Origin: Purshia tridentata
Taxonomy: Eukaryota; Streptophyta; Magnoliopsida; Rosales; Rosaceae
Reading direction: 5' to 3'
Assembly (NCBI GenBank): GCA_003254885.1
Contig: QANT01005285.1
Location: 1 to 64,000 of the forward strand
DNA length: 64,000 nucleotides
The notes beneath the pieces were generated by a model. It was given only the letters and a program-made list of their open reading frames with translations, did not search any database and was not told the DNA's origin. This document shows, piece by piece, positions 47,201-58,985 of the stretch (the stretch's first letter is position 1; every line of letters begins with the position of its first letter). The position numbers and the translations under genes were made by a program.

Positions 47201-49710
47201 AAATCCATAAAAATCCCAAATGGGGACACCCCCTACTATTTTGGTAAATCAATTTCAGGATTTTTGTTTGTTTGCAATTTTTTTTAGGTATAAATGTCTA
47301 ATGAAAGATACGAATTTGGAGTTGAAGAACTTCATAATAAATAAAAGATAAGAAAACTCATTAAGTTTGCATAGAGAAAGTTAATAATCTAGCTAGTATC
47401 ACAAACAGCAAGAAGGTTCTCACCCAAAAAAGAAGTAAGAGGGTTGTCTTCAAGACAAAGTCAAAATATTAATAACTTATTATATATTAAGATGAGTAAT
47501 GATGGGCCTCATTTTGTAGCGGATCAGCCATGCAATAGAAAGCACTTTTAGTACAAAAGATGAAAAGCACTAGTTCTCGATCACAATAAACAGAAGAAAA
47601 AAAAACTTTTAGTTGTACCACTAGTTATGCTACCATCATTAAATCCATATTCATATATAAAGAAAGCATTTTTAGTTGTACGACATTGAAAACAAGAATG
47701 TTATTTACTTAAAATACATTGAATGTTTTTGGCCAATGATGTCTTAAGTCACCTATGCAGATCCATTTGCTTTCTTTCTCTTTCCAAAAAAATAAAAAAC
47801 TTTTTGAAATTTATAAAATTTTATAAATTATCAAATAGTTACATATTATAATTTATAAATAGTAACTAAAAAGAAATTATCAAAACCACTTGTTTCTGCA
47901 ATATATGCACTGGATAAATACTATCATAGCATGAAGAGTTTATTTTTTCTATTATATTGACAAAGAATCTTGCAATGCCATGTTCGGGTTAAAGAATTAA
48001 GACCACTTAGGCACGCACTTGGGTATAGTAATTTACTTGAAACAAACAATTAATTACAAAAAAATATAAAGCTTAATTAAATTCTTATTCCATGTGTACC
48101 ATCAATTCTCATCCTCCCTCGATCGTCTCCTCTCATGCATGCATGCACACGTCAGGAAAAGTAGGTTTTAGTTTGAAATTTTAATATGCCAGAAATCCAT
48201 GCATGAATAATGAAAAAAGCACGTTAATACGTTATATATATATATATGTATGTACTTATGGTCGTCACTCATTGGCCCACTCGAAGCAAATGCATATTCC
48301 CGTTGACAGTCTTGAAGCTTCGCTATGAGGTATTCCAATTTATTATCAAATCACTTTAATTCCTAGTATGAAAATTCCAAATAATATAATGCTTGTAATC
48401 ACATTTACAAACATTTTAACTAAAGTGGGAGAAAATATACATATATTTTTTGAATTTCAAAAAGAGCTATGAGAGGTAATCAAGAAAAAGTCAACCCAAA
48501 TTAAATTAGCTCCTAAAAATTTCAAATATATATACCAAATTACCAACAAATCAAATATTAAGGAATATTTTAGGAACAAAAGATATCATAAAAATGTCAA
48601 TTCATAATTATGATGCTAAAAGGACTCAAATAGTTTTAATTTGATCTTACAGCAGGGTCAATATATATATATATATTGACGGTAAAGCAAGACTTTACAT
48701 ATATTCCCTATATGACATGAGATACTCTCAACACTCCTTTTATGTGTGGCATGACTCGAGCCAAATATATTGACAACTTTTATTGCTTGACGTGTAGTTG
48801 TTGGACTTAACATGTGAATTGTCTGCTCTGATACCAAAAAGAAGTTAAAGCATCCAATCCAAACCAATTCACAATAAATAAAGACCGTAAAATGAAAGAT
48901 GTTATTCTATTGAATCTGTTAATGATAATAATTAAGCAGCAAGACAAGTTACAGAATCTACAAAGACAAATTACGTATTTAGGAAGACATATAATTAATC
49001 TTCATGTAAAAAACAAATTAAGAATATAATCACCAATCACTCATAGTTTGGGAATAATTACATGTATTTGTGTGTTCGAATAAGTTTATCTTAAAATTTT
49101 ATATCGAATGAAGAGGCTGTGGGACCGGAGATGCAGATGAAGCTGGTACGGACACCTAGTATCAGAGGACACATGTACTACTGTACCACCTTCTACCACG
49201 ACACATGTTATGCTTTTGAGAAGCTTGAGACAGATGACTAAAAGCGAATCATTAATTCAAGATTCGTTTCTTCAACACAATAAAATACATACATGTCTGT
49301 GTATACATGTATATAATATCATCGATCACACATAAATAATCTAGATTTCTTGTAATTCATAGCCAGCTAGAATTAACAAAGATATGGAATTTCCATAAGG
49401 GTCTCCTATGTCCATATATATTGACCCAAATGACTCTCTAGCTGACACACACAGAGATATAGTATCATGCATGTATGTATGATACTATATATAAAGTAAA
49501 CAAAATATACATGTCTATGGAGCACTAGAGGTACCTGGAGCTGGAGTAGTCAAAGAGCTTGCCAGTAGCAGAGAATATGATGACAGAAACATCAGAATCA
49601 CAGAGAACTGAAAGCTCTTCGGCTTTCTTGAAAAGCCCTCTTCTCCTCTTCGAGAAAGTCACCTGCCTCGCTGGCAAGTTGTCAATCTTCTGGATCTTGA
49701 TCTTGTTCAT
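40829..49710 (-). CDS. SVP/JOINTLESS-like MADS-box transcription factor, copy A, 226 aa
   Basis: Type II (MIKC) MADS protein of the SVP/AGL24/JOINTLESS clade, whose members regulate flowering, meristem and abscission-zone identity; Rosaceae DAM genes are in the same clade. Exons: 49710-49535, 42935-42857, 42355-42294, 42205-42106, 41805-41764, 41624-41583, 41473-41313, 40847-40829 (227 codons, frame kept). The MADS domain covers residues 1-57 ([20 protein letters not shown] intact), I region to about 85, K box about 86-165, and the C terminus ends [14 protein letters not shown]. The ending contains an LxLxL (EAR-type) motif. Intron 1 is about 6.6 kb. The usual MGR/MAR start is missing: in-frame ATGs are at 49710, 49722 and 49737, giving 226, 230 or 235 aa. 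I favour 49710 or 49722. JOINTLESS-like C-terminal half ([19 protein letters not shown]) argues against a standard DAM gene. Confidence 0.88.
43395..43480. repeat. Minisatellite in intron 1 of copy A (3 units)
   Basis: Three units of the form attgcagacccagaatttg followed by attaccaata. The equivalent site in copy C (58870-58985) has more units. Confidence 0.75.
44925..45056. repeat. Two-copy 66-bp tandem repeat in intron 1 of copy A
   Basis: The segment beginning atcagatg(c/t)ttaattatt occurs at 44925 and 44991. The matching site in copy C (about 60548) has one copy. Confidence 0.8.
45430..45750. repeat. Direct repeat pair in intron 1 of copy A
   Basis: About 85 bp starting ccaattggtaa and ending gatctttctct(t/c)aaca occurs at about 45432-45520 and again at about 45653-45740. 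Copy C has one counterpart (about 61865-61950). This may be part of a retroelement fossil, but no diagnostic domain is visible. Confidence 0.5.
46910..47233. mobile_element. Candidate MITE in intron 1 of copy A
   Basis: About 324 bp whose ends form imperfect terminal inverted repeats: gggtgttctaactaggattt on the left against gggtgtccccatttgggatt read from the right end. The interior is AT-rich with inverted-repeat character (many atttcatagatttc/aaaatccat words). Flanking sequence matches copy C only up to this point. Superfamily and target duplication not resolved. Confidence 0.6.
48120..48360 (-). promoter_or_regulatory. Intron-1 block conserved between copies A and B, with RY (CATGCATG) motifs
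   Basis: About 240 bp match copy B at 53875-54105, keeping the order ctcatgcatgcacacg, agtttgaaat, ctcgaag, tgcatattcc, cttgaagctt/cttcaagctt, and attccaatttat. RY motifs CATGCATG occur near 48135 and 48198 in A and near 53921, 53978 and 54017 in B. B3-domain proteins bind such motifs. Confidence 0.5.
48640..48850 (-). mobile_element. Possible LTR-element fossil with a tRNA-Met-type primer-site motif
   Basis: gctctgatacca at about 48817-48828 is the reverse complement of the primer-binding motif tggtatcagagc used by many plant LTR elements. It sits next to a 210-bp stretch without coding content. It looks like a small, old, broken remnant; no gag or pol segment is visible. Confidence 0.35.
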
Positions 49711-50845
49711 CTTATTCAACATGAAAACCAAACCCACTTCACATACTCATTCACTCAAACTCTATGTGTGCACACAGAATCACAAGAATGTACGTATATA
49801 TAAATGGACCAGATTCTAAAAATTATTCAGCTTTTGGCCAAAAAAGGAAAAAAATTAATTATTCATCTGAAACCCTAGCACATATCCAAATATTGAAGAG
49901 ACCCAGAAACAATAGCTCATGAAATGGAGCTAGATCACAGAAATTAACGTCTTTTCTTTTTTGCTCTTATTGTTTACCTTCTGTTTTTGGGAGGAAGCTA
50001 CGTCTGACCAGAACTCACTGGAGAGAGAGAGAGAGAGAATTGAAGGAAGAAGAGGCGGTTGGCTGTTCAATATGGAAATATTGTTAAATTTTCGATTATT
50101 GCACTTTTGGTAATTTTCTCGCATTGATTTTTCGAATAGGACGGACATCACAGCATTTGAGTAGATGAATGAGATCTCCACCGTCGATTGAATGAGATCT
50201 TCGATTCTTTATGTAAAAGTTGCGAGTAGATTGATTCGTTTTTATGTGGACTAGTATCCCTTACCGCCATGCTGCTGAGCTGGCACTTAAACTTATGCCA
50301 CCGTTTGCCACGTGGATATGTCTTTTCACTGGTGATCTCATGCCCACTCGATTTATCGCGACAAATTGGACGAAACTAACCTTCGGCTTCATTCACTTTG
50401 TGTTCGTGTGTGGTTTTTTAGCAGCATGAGAGATATTTTTCAATAGAAGATATGTAAACTTGTATTTTGTCCGTTTCAATTGGCAGGGTGGGACCCCTAA
50501 AGAAAATTTAGGTTGGTATTATCTAAAACAAAAGTTGTTCATGTTCGAGAGAACCCGACAAAATCCTCAAGTATGGCCTCCGGGGAGTGCCCCACATACC
50601 TAATTAAGCAATCAATTAATGGAAAGTTTTCATTTAGATATGTTTCTCTATAGCCATATTTAAATTGAAAAAATATTTAATATCATAGTTTCTAAATTTG
50701 CATGTGTTTATTGTACACATGTTAGCTCATCAGTTGTTAAAAATAAATTTAGTCTAGAATTAACCCAAATTATAAAACAAATAAATTTGATGAGCATAAC
50801 ATATATTTTAAATACTCAACCCGAAAGTACACTATGCTTACCACA
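49711..50845 (-). promoter_or_regulatory. Promoter and leader region of MADS copy A
   Basis: Upstream of the copy A start, about 790 bp is related to the upstream region of copy B. A short (GA)n run lies at about 50020-50037. A palindromic G-box CCACGTGG at 50308-50315 is conserved in copy B at 55670-55677 within matching context (caccgtt(t/c)gccacgtgg). Beyond about 50600 it runs straight into the truncated end of pseudogene B. Confidence 0.6.
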
Positions 50846-50848
50846 AAC

Positions 50849-53183
50849 CTTAGTTTCCATCACCCGATTAAGTTCTGGGAAAGAGAAGGTTTCAATCACC
50901 CGACTACGTTCTGCTCAAATCCTCTTTCCCAGCTTCTGCAACTCATCTATATCAAGCTCTTCAAGATCCTCGATCTCCGATCATCTGCCTATTACAAGAA
51001 GCTTATTTAATTATCTTATTAATGAATTACAACTTAATTACAACTTAATAGCTTCTTTATTACCTTATCTGCCTACTGCCGCCGATGGCTCTTATCTGCA
51101 AAATCCTTGCTCAATTTGATGTTATTAACCTTCTCCATCTAAAATTAGTAATGAAATCGTCATTTATTTTATGTAATCTTAATCTGGATAATAAAAAGCT
51201 TTAAACATCCAAACAAACAAAAGACCAATGTAATATAAACTTCTGACAATACAACGTTCCTTGTAATTAACTCATTAACATTTGATTATTACTATATCTC
51301 TACCAGCAAAATAACTTGCAAGAATTTGAAATTGATTAAAATTACGGGTGGGCACAAATTGGTTGGTATCAAACTAAAGCTCAATCGATATTTTTGGGTT
51401 ACCCACCTCTAGAAATTGATGAATTGACTAAAAAATCATTGATGAAATTTTGATGAGGTCAGCAATATCCTTGGATGTCTAAGCATGAGAAATGATCCAA
51501 AAAAATGATCCATAAATATCCTTGGATGTTGTGGGTATGTTGGTCCAAGGTTTAAGTACTAGTAGTACTAGAGAAGCCAATATATGATAATCCTCAGATT
51601 TTCATACTAAAAGGGTTCTCCAAACTATAACTTAATTTCCTACAAAGGGGTCCCCATTAAAAATAACCAATAATCTAAAGAAAGCAAAGATGGTCCAGTA
51701 ATTAACCAACCGCAAACTAACTTGTAGAATTTATTACAGAAGAAACATGAACAGTAAAAAAATAAAGCAACCAAAGAATAATACGTGGCTCAGTTTGTAG
51801 TTGGAGGAGTTTTTCCAATCTCTTCTCACATATACATATCATTTTTAGTATTTTCAATTTAATTTATGAATTAATTCTTTGTTTATTTAAAATGAAAATG
51901 CCAAAAAGACATGCTTTTATGGAAAGGGATTGAACTTTTTCAACGAGGGATTAAAGACTACGTGGCTTACGAATTATCTTTGACCAAAAAAATAATATTA
52001 AAGGATGGTGCCGTTCAGTACTGTTCCTGATTAAGAACACCATCACAGCCATGGCTTTAAAGCTTATTCTGTTGCACACAGAAGCAACAGGACTTCTGAC
52101 AAGCATAGAGTTTAAGTGACTTCTGACATGACTTCAAGCGTAAAGTTTAAGCTCAAGCATGACTTTCGAGCTCGAATGTATATGGTTTTTTACGGAGAAA
52201 TCTCACTTGCATAAAATGACTAAATTAGCTAAGCTTGCGAAACGTGGAGCTATTTGCAGGTTAATTTGATGATTGCTTAATTGCGCAAATCAAAATCTCT
52301 AGTCAGATTTCTTGATGGTTAATCTCTTCTAGAATATTATGATGAGACCAGAACATAAATAAAGCAAACTAGAGTGAGAGTGTACAACTATCAAATCAAC
52401 TAGTCGGCCTCATATATCAACAAAAAAATAAGTGAGACTTTAGAAACTTAAGCTTTTTGGGCAAATCAAAATATGTTTATCCTATTCTATCATCATATGT
52501 GCTTAAATTTTGGAGGAAATTAAAAATAATATGTTTTACTCTATGATTATCACTCACATTTTATACATTTGCACTCCTTTTTGTGCTTTTATGTCTTAAT
52601 AATTGAGCAAAATGAGAAGAAAAATAAAATAGAAAAGTACAAGTATACAAATCAGGAGTGCTAAAACCGCTATCCTTAGTTCATAGAAGAATACAAGCAT
52701 ACAAATTTAGAGTGCGAAAATCGCTATTCTTAGTTTATCTCATTTTCATTTTCTTTCAATTTTATCCTGTTTCATTCAATTCTATGCACCAAACAAAATT
52801 TTAAATTATTACATTCATTTTCTTATTAAATAAGCCTGAAATATAATAATTTTCTAAATTTTTAATTTTTACAAATTTTTATATTACTAAGCCTTCGATA
52901 ATGTTGCTAATTTTTAATAGCTGATCAATTCTTACAATAATCAGTACCACTTTCTCCGTTGTTTTTTACTCTATTTTCTAATAAACTTAACCTCATAAGG
53001 CAAAATGATTCGTTGAGACCTTATATTAAATTTTAAGCCCAAACTCAAAATTTCAAAATTAATACTCAACATAAAAGCAAACAAACCAAATTTGATTGCT
53101 TTAAAAAAAAAATTGTATTGTTCAGTGGCTGCCGAGCGCTCGACATCTACAATGAAAATTTATGGTTTTTGCTCTTAAAAAGG

Positions 53184-53216
<33 letters not shown>

Positions 53217-54928
53217 CTAAATGATAGACTCTTAATATGCTTTTATTTTTGGAATTAAAAAAGATAGGCTAACATTGAACTAGAGGCTTCTCACAACCCA
53301 CTATGTAAACCAAGAAAACAGTTTCAAATTCAACAAACAATGGGTAAAAAAAATGATAATATGCCTTAAGAGCATTTTAAGAAATCTCTAAATCTGAATT
53401 TTCATTAATAATGAGATTGGTGAGTTGACAAGTAGTCAAAGGGTGAACCCACAAAGGAAAAAAGACTAATTTTCATGGTTGCATATCAATTACTATTTTT
53501 TGGGAATAATCCCTAAATAATTGTATGATAGTTAAATAGAAAGATTTTAACTAACTGAAACTTTTAACTTCTAGCAAAACACCAATTGAGATATCACATA
53601 TTTCCATATAAAAATAAATATTAGTGACCAAAAATAATAATGCTTAAAAAAAGTTAAGAAACCATTTCGTGCAATATATACACTGGATAAAAAATATCAT
53701 CATATATGCAATGTAATTTGGATCACATGACAAAGGAGCTTGAAATGCCACATGTTGGGGACAAAGAAAATTATTTAGGAATGCATTTACGGTAATTTAC
53801 TATAAAAAAAAATTACTATAATTGTTTTCAATCGGTAAATTCAAAAAAAACATATATAACCATATGTAAATTCTTATTCCATGGTCAACATTAATTATCA
53901 CGCTCCTCCTTCTTCCTCTCATGCATGCACACGCCATGGAAATTAGTTTGAAATCATTTTTTTTATGCAAGAAATTCATGCATGGCTCGAGCACTCATTG
54001 TCGTACTCGAAGAATATGCATGCATGCATATTCCTGCTGAAAGTAGTCTTCAAGCTTCACGATATTGAATTCCAATTTATCATCAAATCACCTTAAGTCC
54101 TAGTAAGAAAATCCAAAGCATATAATATAATACTCGCAACTCCAAGTCTTCAGCAAATTGTGGTCACATTTACAAACATTTTATTTTAATTGGGGAGAGA
54201 ATTAATTATGCAAATTCTTATTTTAATGCATGATATTCAACATCAGAGTCTGAACAGGAATATATATATATATATATATTCCGAGCTGTTTTTGACAAAA
54301 AGAAAAAAAATAATTACCCTATAATAAAGATAGGCTTCATTATATAAGCCACTCTATATGTATTTTGATGAGAAAGCAACAAGATACAGAACTATCTTTG
54401 ATTCCTGGCCCATTTTTGAATCCTGGGTCCACACTAAGCTATTGTCTTAATCGAAAAACGAAACACTTCAGACACATGTACGCCTCGTACTGCCTACTAC
54501 TACCATCTATGTTATCGCTTTGATCAGAATCTTTATATAGTTATATCTCTTAATTAAAAGCTAGCAGCTTCTAGATTCTCCCTTCCCTTAATAAACACCA
54601 TAAATAAATAATAGTCTATGTCTCGTAGCATATAATATTGACCCAAATGACTCGATCTCTCTCTCTCTTTCTCTAAAAATAATTGAGTTTTTTTCGAGGA
54701 AGAAATTAAATTCAAAATAAGATATCTCATATATGTATATGGAGCTCTAGATCGAGGTACCTGGAGCTGGAGTAGTCATAGAGCTTAGCAGAGAAGACGA
54801 TCACAGCAACTTCAGAATCACAGAGAATTCAAAGCTCTTCGGCTTTCTTGAAAAGCCCTCTTCTCCGGCCTCTTCGCGAAAATCATCTGCCTCGCTGGCA
54901 AGTTTTCAATCTTCTTGATCTTGACCAC
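50849..54928 (-). pseudogene. SVP/JOINTLESS-like MADS-box pseudogene, copy B
   Basis: Exon 1 remnant at 54928-54761 still encodes KIKKIENLPARQ but has GTG where copy A has ATG at 49710, a four-base insertion within the KRRRG region, a TGA within the EELSVL region, and a loss of the TG codons of SATGKL. Exon 3 remnant (51138-51064) reads EKVNNIKLSKDFADKSH then a stop. Exon 4 remnant (about 50985-50849) is rearranged by a small internal duplication. Exon 2 and exons 5-8 are not found. Intron 1 (about 3.6 kb) keeps blocks shared with copies A and C. It is a decayed tandem duplicate in the same orientation. Confidence 0.85.
53186..53210. repeat. (TA)n microsatellite in pseudogene B
   Basis: Simple TA run within the first-intron equivalent. 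Confidence 0.85.
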
Positions 54929-56407
54929 CTTATTCAAAATCAAAATTAAACCAAACCCACTTCATATACTGATTCATTCAAACAGACAGTGTGTGCACAA
55001 ATGGACCAATTTTAAAAACTATTGAGCTAAAAGTTAAAACCCTAGCATATATCCAAATTTTAAAGAAAACCCAGAAAACATAAATAGTTTATAAGACAAA
55101 AATTAGTGGGTTTGATTTCAAATGTTTGTTTTTTTTCTCTTTTTTTTTAAGTTTACCTTTTTGGGAGGACTTAGCTGATGAAGGTTTGGTCCCGCCTCAA
55201 TTAGTCAGGCAGCGAACTGTGTGGAGAGAAAAAAACAGAGAGAAATGAGAAATAAGGACATCGCTTTCTTTATTATCCTCTGCTTTTATTTCGGAAATTA
55301 GTCGGTTTATTTTGCTCTGTTTTATTTGTTTACCTTTTTTGGGAGGGAGATGATCAATTGTGTAGGAGAACACGAACTGTACTAAATTCAAGAAAGGAAA
55401 GAATAATTCCCTTATATGGTAAATCAATGACATCTCTTTTATTTATTATCCTCTCTGCTTTTCTTATTTTTCTCGAATTGATTGGGCGGAGATCAATGCA
55501 CTTGAGCTTCGATCTCGACCGTTTATTTGTAAGGCGGTAACATGTGATATGTAGACAATTATTTAAGCGCTTTCGGTAAATTCCTTTTTATATGGTACAG
55601 GCTGTACAGCGTACAGGTTAGAATCAAGGAACCATGCTGCTCAGATGGCACTAAACTCACCACCGTTCGCCACGTGGCTGTCTTTATATTCGTCCTGCAA
55701 GCCCACTCCATCTATCACGACAATTTGGACCAACTTTGCGCTGTGGTAACGACCTTTATTTTTTTTTTTCATTAAAGATATATAAATTTTTATTTTCTCA
55801 AAATTTTATCAAAGGCTTTCAATATATAGCTGATCAAAATAAAGTTGGAAGAAAATTTTATTTTGTTAGAAATAAAAAAATTGCATCCCCACCCATTCTT
55901 TTTTTAACTAAAAATTAATTGCACCTAAATCAATCTCTACTATCATAACACCTTTCTTATAAGTCAAAAAGTTTCATCAAAATATAAACAATCATAATTA
56001 CCCTTTAATTAACAAAATACAATGACAAACAATATAAATCAATTTTACAAAAAAAAATTTAAAAGTATGAAAGTAAGTAAAAGCACTCTTATTTTACCAA
56101 ACATAATAATAAAAACCACTTTTAGTATCATGTCTAATTTGGTTATTATCCACAAATACAACACTTCTACATAAAAAATTACCACCCTTTGATGCTATTT
56201 TTAACACTCATAGCATAGTTTACCAAATACTCGACTTATTTATCTCACATCAGTTTTTTCACACCACACAATAGAAGTAGTTTTTTTCTAACCACATAAT
56301 AATTCCAAATTGGCCCTAAGGCATAGACGACATATTCATTATGTAGTCGACATGTTTATTAATTATTATATTATATAAAAACACACACTTTCATCTTTCT
56401 TCATAAT
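54929..56407 (-). other. Copy B upstream region and spacer to copy C
   Basis: The left part (to about 55760) is the old promoter/leader of copy B, related to the copy A promoter and to relic D, with the G-box at 55670-55677. The right part (55760-56407) is AT-rich spacer equivalent to that downstream of copy A. No other gene. Confidence 0.6.
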
Positions 56408-58432
56408 CTAGCCAAAGAAAGGAAGCCTGAAATTTAAAGAAAAATTGATAAGCAATTTAATTAAATATCAAGTAGAAAGGAAATATAAGCATCATAACAT
56501 TACCAAAATCATCATACAAATTACGAGAGAGAACATTATAAATACTAAATGCTTAACTTTATGTGCTAAATGAAAAATGAACTTTAAGTACTACATTTAA
56601 ATAATAAATTTAATAGTTAAAAATAGTATGAGAATTGTAGATTATCCCATTTGTAATCAATATCTGTTCACTCGCATTTTCCTTTTCAATCACTCTACCC
56701 ATCCCATAAATCCAAATTTCTATCTTTCTACTCCAATTACAATCACATGTATTGTATGTATGTAGTATCTACATATTTATGAGATAAAGGTAAGACAAGG
56801 GTTTACATGTCTGATACTTGATTTATTTAATTAGAGTGTGTATATATATATATACACACATGTGATATATATATATATATATATGTTCTAAAAGAGCAAA
56901 TTGAAAGCAAAGCTCACCCCAGTTTGAGAGATAAAGTGTCTGAGCAGTCATCCTCTACCGGAGGAGCACTGTTGCAGTTGGTGACATCTGTGGCAGAGTC
57001 GGATGACATACCTTCTTCTGTAGTTAAGTTATCCGACTCCAAACGGACACCTCTGTTTTCAGCAGACAGCATCACCATCTATAAATTGCACAAATATCAC
57101 CAAAATTTAATATGAGCCTTCCAAAACAACAACAACAACAACAACAATAATAATAGATAAAGTATTAACAACAATCATAGTTGATTACCCTCTGCCTCAA
57201 TTGCTTGTTTGCTTCTTGCAGCTCAGCTCCCTGCATTTTTAGTTAGTAGGAGAAACCAAATAAATGAAAATTAAACAATAATAATATACTACAAACCCAA
57301 AACAATTTCATACTTTTAGGATATATATTTTATTTTCATTATTATATAGAGATAAAATAAGAAAAAGAAATTACAATCTCTGAATAGAATACCCAACACT
57401 CCCTTTGGTTCTACCTCAGAAATATTAGTTGTAGAATACCAAAGCTCCCTTCAAACCAACCAAATGAGTTCAATTAGGGGCTTCCGGGTTTGATTCGTAA
57501 ATTTGCTAAAGTAACTATGCATATAGTATTACTGTTATGTCTAAATTACTGACCTTTCTTTCAAGTTCCGTAATCTCACTCATAATCCTTTCTTCCTGAA
57601 AGTAATGAAAGTTGTGCCTTTAGATATTCCTCTATAGACAATAGAGATGCATATATATATATATATATACTAGAATCGATAATTAATGCTATAATACCAG
57701 ATAATGTGCCAATACACACATGTTAGTTTAACACATGGTAGAAATAGAAAGAGTTAGGATGGTCTCAAATTTAAACATATGAAAATTCTTGCAGCCTTGC
57801 ACATGCAAAAAGCAAAATTTAACAAATAAATCTGATAAATGTAACAGTACTCAACATGAAAATTCACTTTATTTTCTTATAAAAAGATTTATTAGCACAA
57901 ACCTTAGTTTCAACCACCCGACGTCCAGCTTCAAGCATCTTTTCCAGCTTCTGCAACTCTTCAATATCCAAATCCTCAAGTTCCTCTCCCTGCATCTGCC
58001 TGTATGAAGAAGGCATGCTCTCCAATTTCAGCACACCCATAGAAAACAATACCTAGCCAACTCAACTCAACCATATTAATTAATTACCTTAGCTGGTGGC
58101 TCTTGTCTGCAAGTTCTGTACTCAATTTGATGACATTTTCCTTCTCTAGCTAAAATGAGGAATGAAATTGTAATTTAGTATATTAATCTTACTCTTCATA
58201 ATAAAAACTTTTAAACAAAGCGCACACAAAAACAAAAAAGATCAAGGTAGGAAAAAAATGATTTTAGGCTCTTTGGGAAGTGTGTAACGCCTCGGCTTGA
58301 TTGTTATAAGAAAGCATGTAATGCGTGGGAACTATTGAAGTGAACTGAATTACCTGTAGCTCAAGGGAAGGCTGGTCCAATTCATCAGTATTTTCAGAGT
58401 GCGATTTGTACCTTGCAATCACATCCTTGGTG
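56408..58432 (-). CDS. SVP/JOINTLESS-like MADS-box gene, copy C, exons 2-8 (5' end outside window)
   Basis: Exons: 58432-58354, 58149-58088, 57999-57903, 57595-57554, 57230-57189, 57078-56918, 56426-56408. All splice sites and frames match copy A; the last exon encodes LPFFG and a stop. Readable protein: [20 protein letters not shown]..., K box with [20 protein letters not shown] terminus SDTLSLKLG. Exon 4 is one codon shorter than in copy A (EAGRRVVETK against [11 protein letters not shown]). Exon 7 differs from copy A at 13 of 161 bases, about half of them amino-acid changing. Exon 1 with the MADS domain should lie beyond 64000, since intron 1 matches that of copy A and the copy A exon-1 side is not yet reached. 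It looks intact as far as seen. Confidence 0.85.
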
Positions 58433-58869
58433 CTTCAAAACACAAAAGGATCAATTAATTAGAGTGTTTTCAGGCATGCAGTCATAGAAGACGTACTCAT
58501 AAAAAGGAATTAATATGTGCAAGTGAACATTAGAGTCAATTATCACATATAGTCCATATAGGATCAAATTAATGAATGTGACCAAACATATTACTCTGCT
58601 GAGACTTAAATTTGATCCACTTGCATTTGCAAACAGATAAAGCACTAATTTTACAGTGAAACTGATTGGGTTCATTTTGATTTTACATATGGGTGTGCGT
58701 GTGTGTGTAAGGGTTCTTTTAGCACCATTTCAAGATCAGTCCAGTTTCTAGGGGAAAAGATATTCTGGGTATGTGGGTCCAAGGCTGAACTAGAAAAGCC
58801 AATATTAATAATTATCTGCAGTTTTTTTAACTTTTGGAAGAGGTTCTTTAGAAATTTTATATTTCCAAT

Positions 58870-58985
58870 TAAATTGCAGACCCAGAATTTGATTACCAAT
58901 AATATTGCAGACCCAGAATTTGATTTCCAATAATATTGCAGACCCAGAAAGGTAATATTGCAGACCCAGAAAGGGTTGCCCCATA
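58870..58985. repeat. Minisatellite in intron 1 of copy C
   Basis: Four or so units built on attgcagacccagaa, the last shortened; the equivalent in copy A has three. Confidence 0.75.

Noticed and set aside
48640-48850. A complete LTR retrotransposon
   Set aside because: Only a primer-site-like motif and short flanking sequence are seen; no paired LTRs or coding region.
40829-58432. Calling the MADS genes DAM1-6 of the peach evergrowing locus
   Set aside because: The K-box and C-terminal sequence read closer to JOINTLESS/AGL24, and species identity cannot be proven here.
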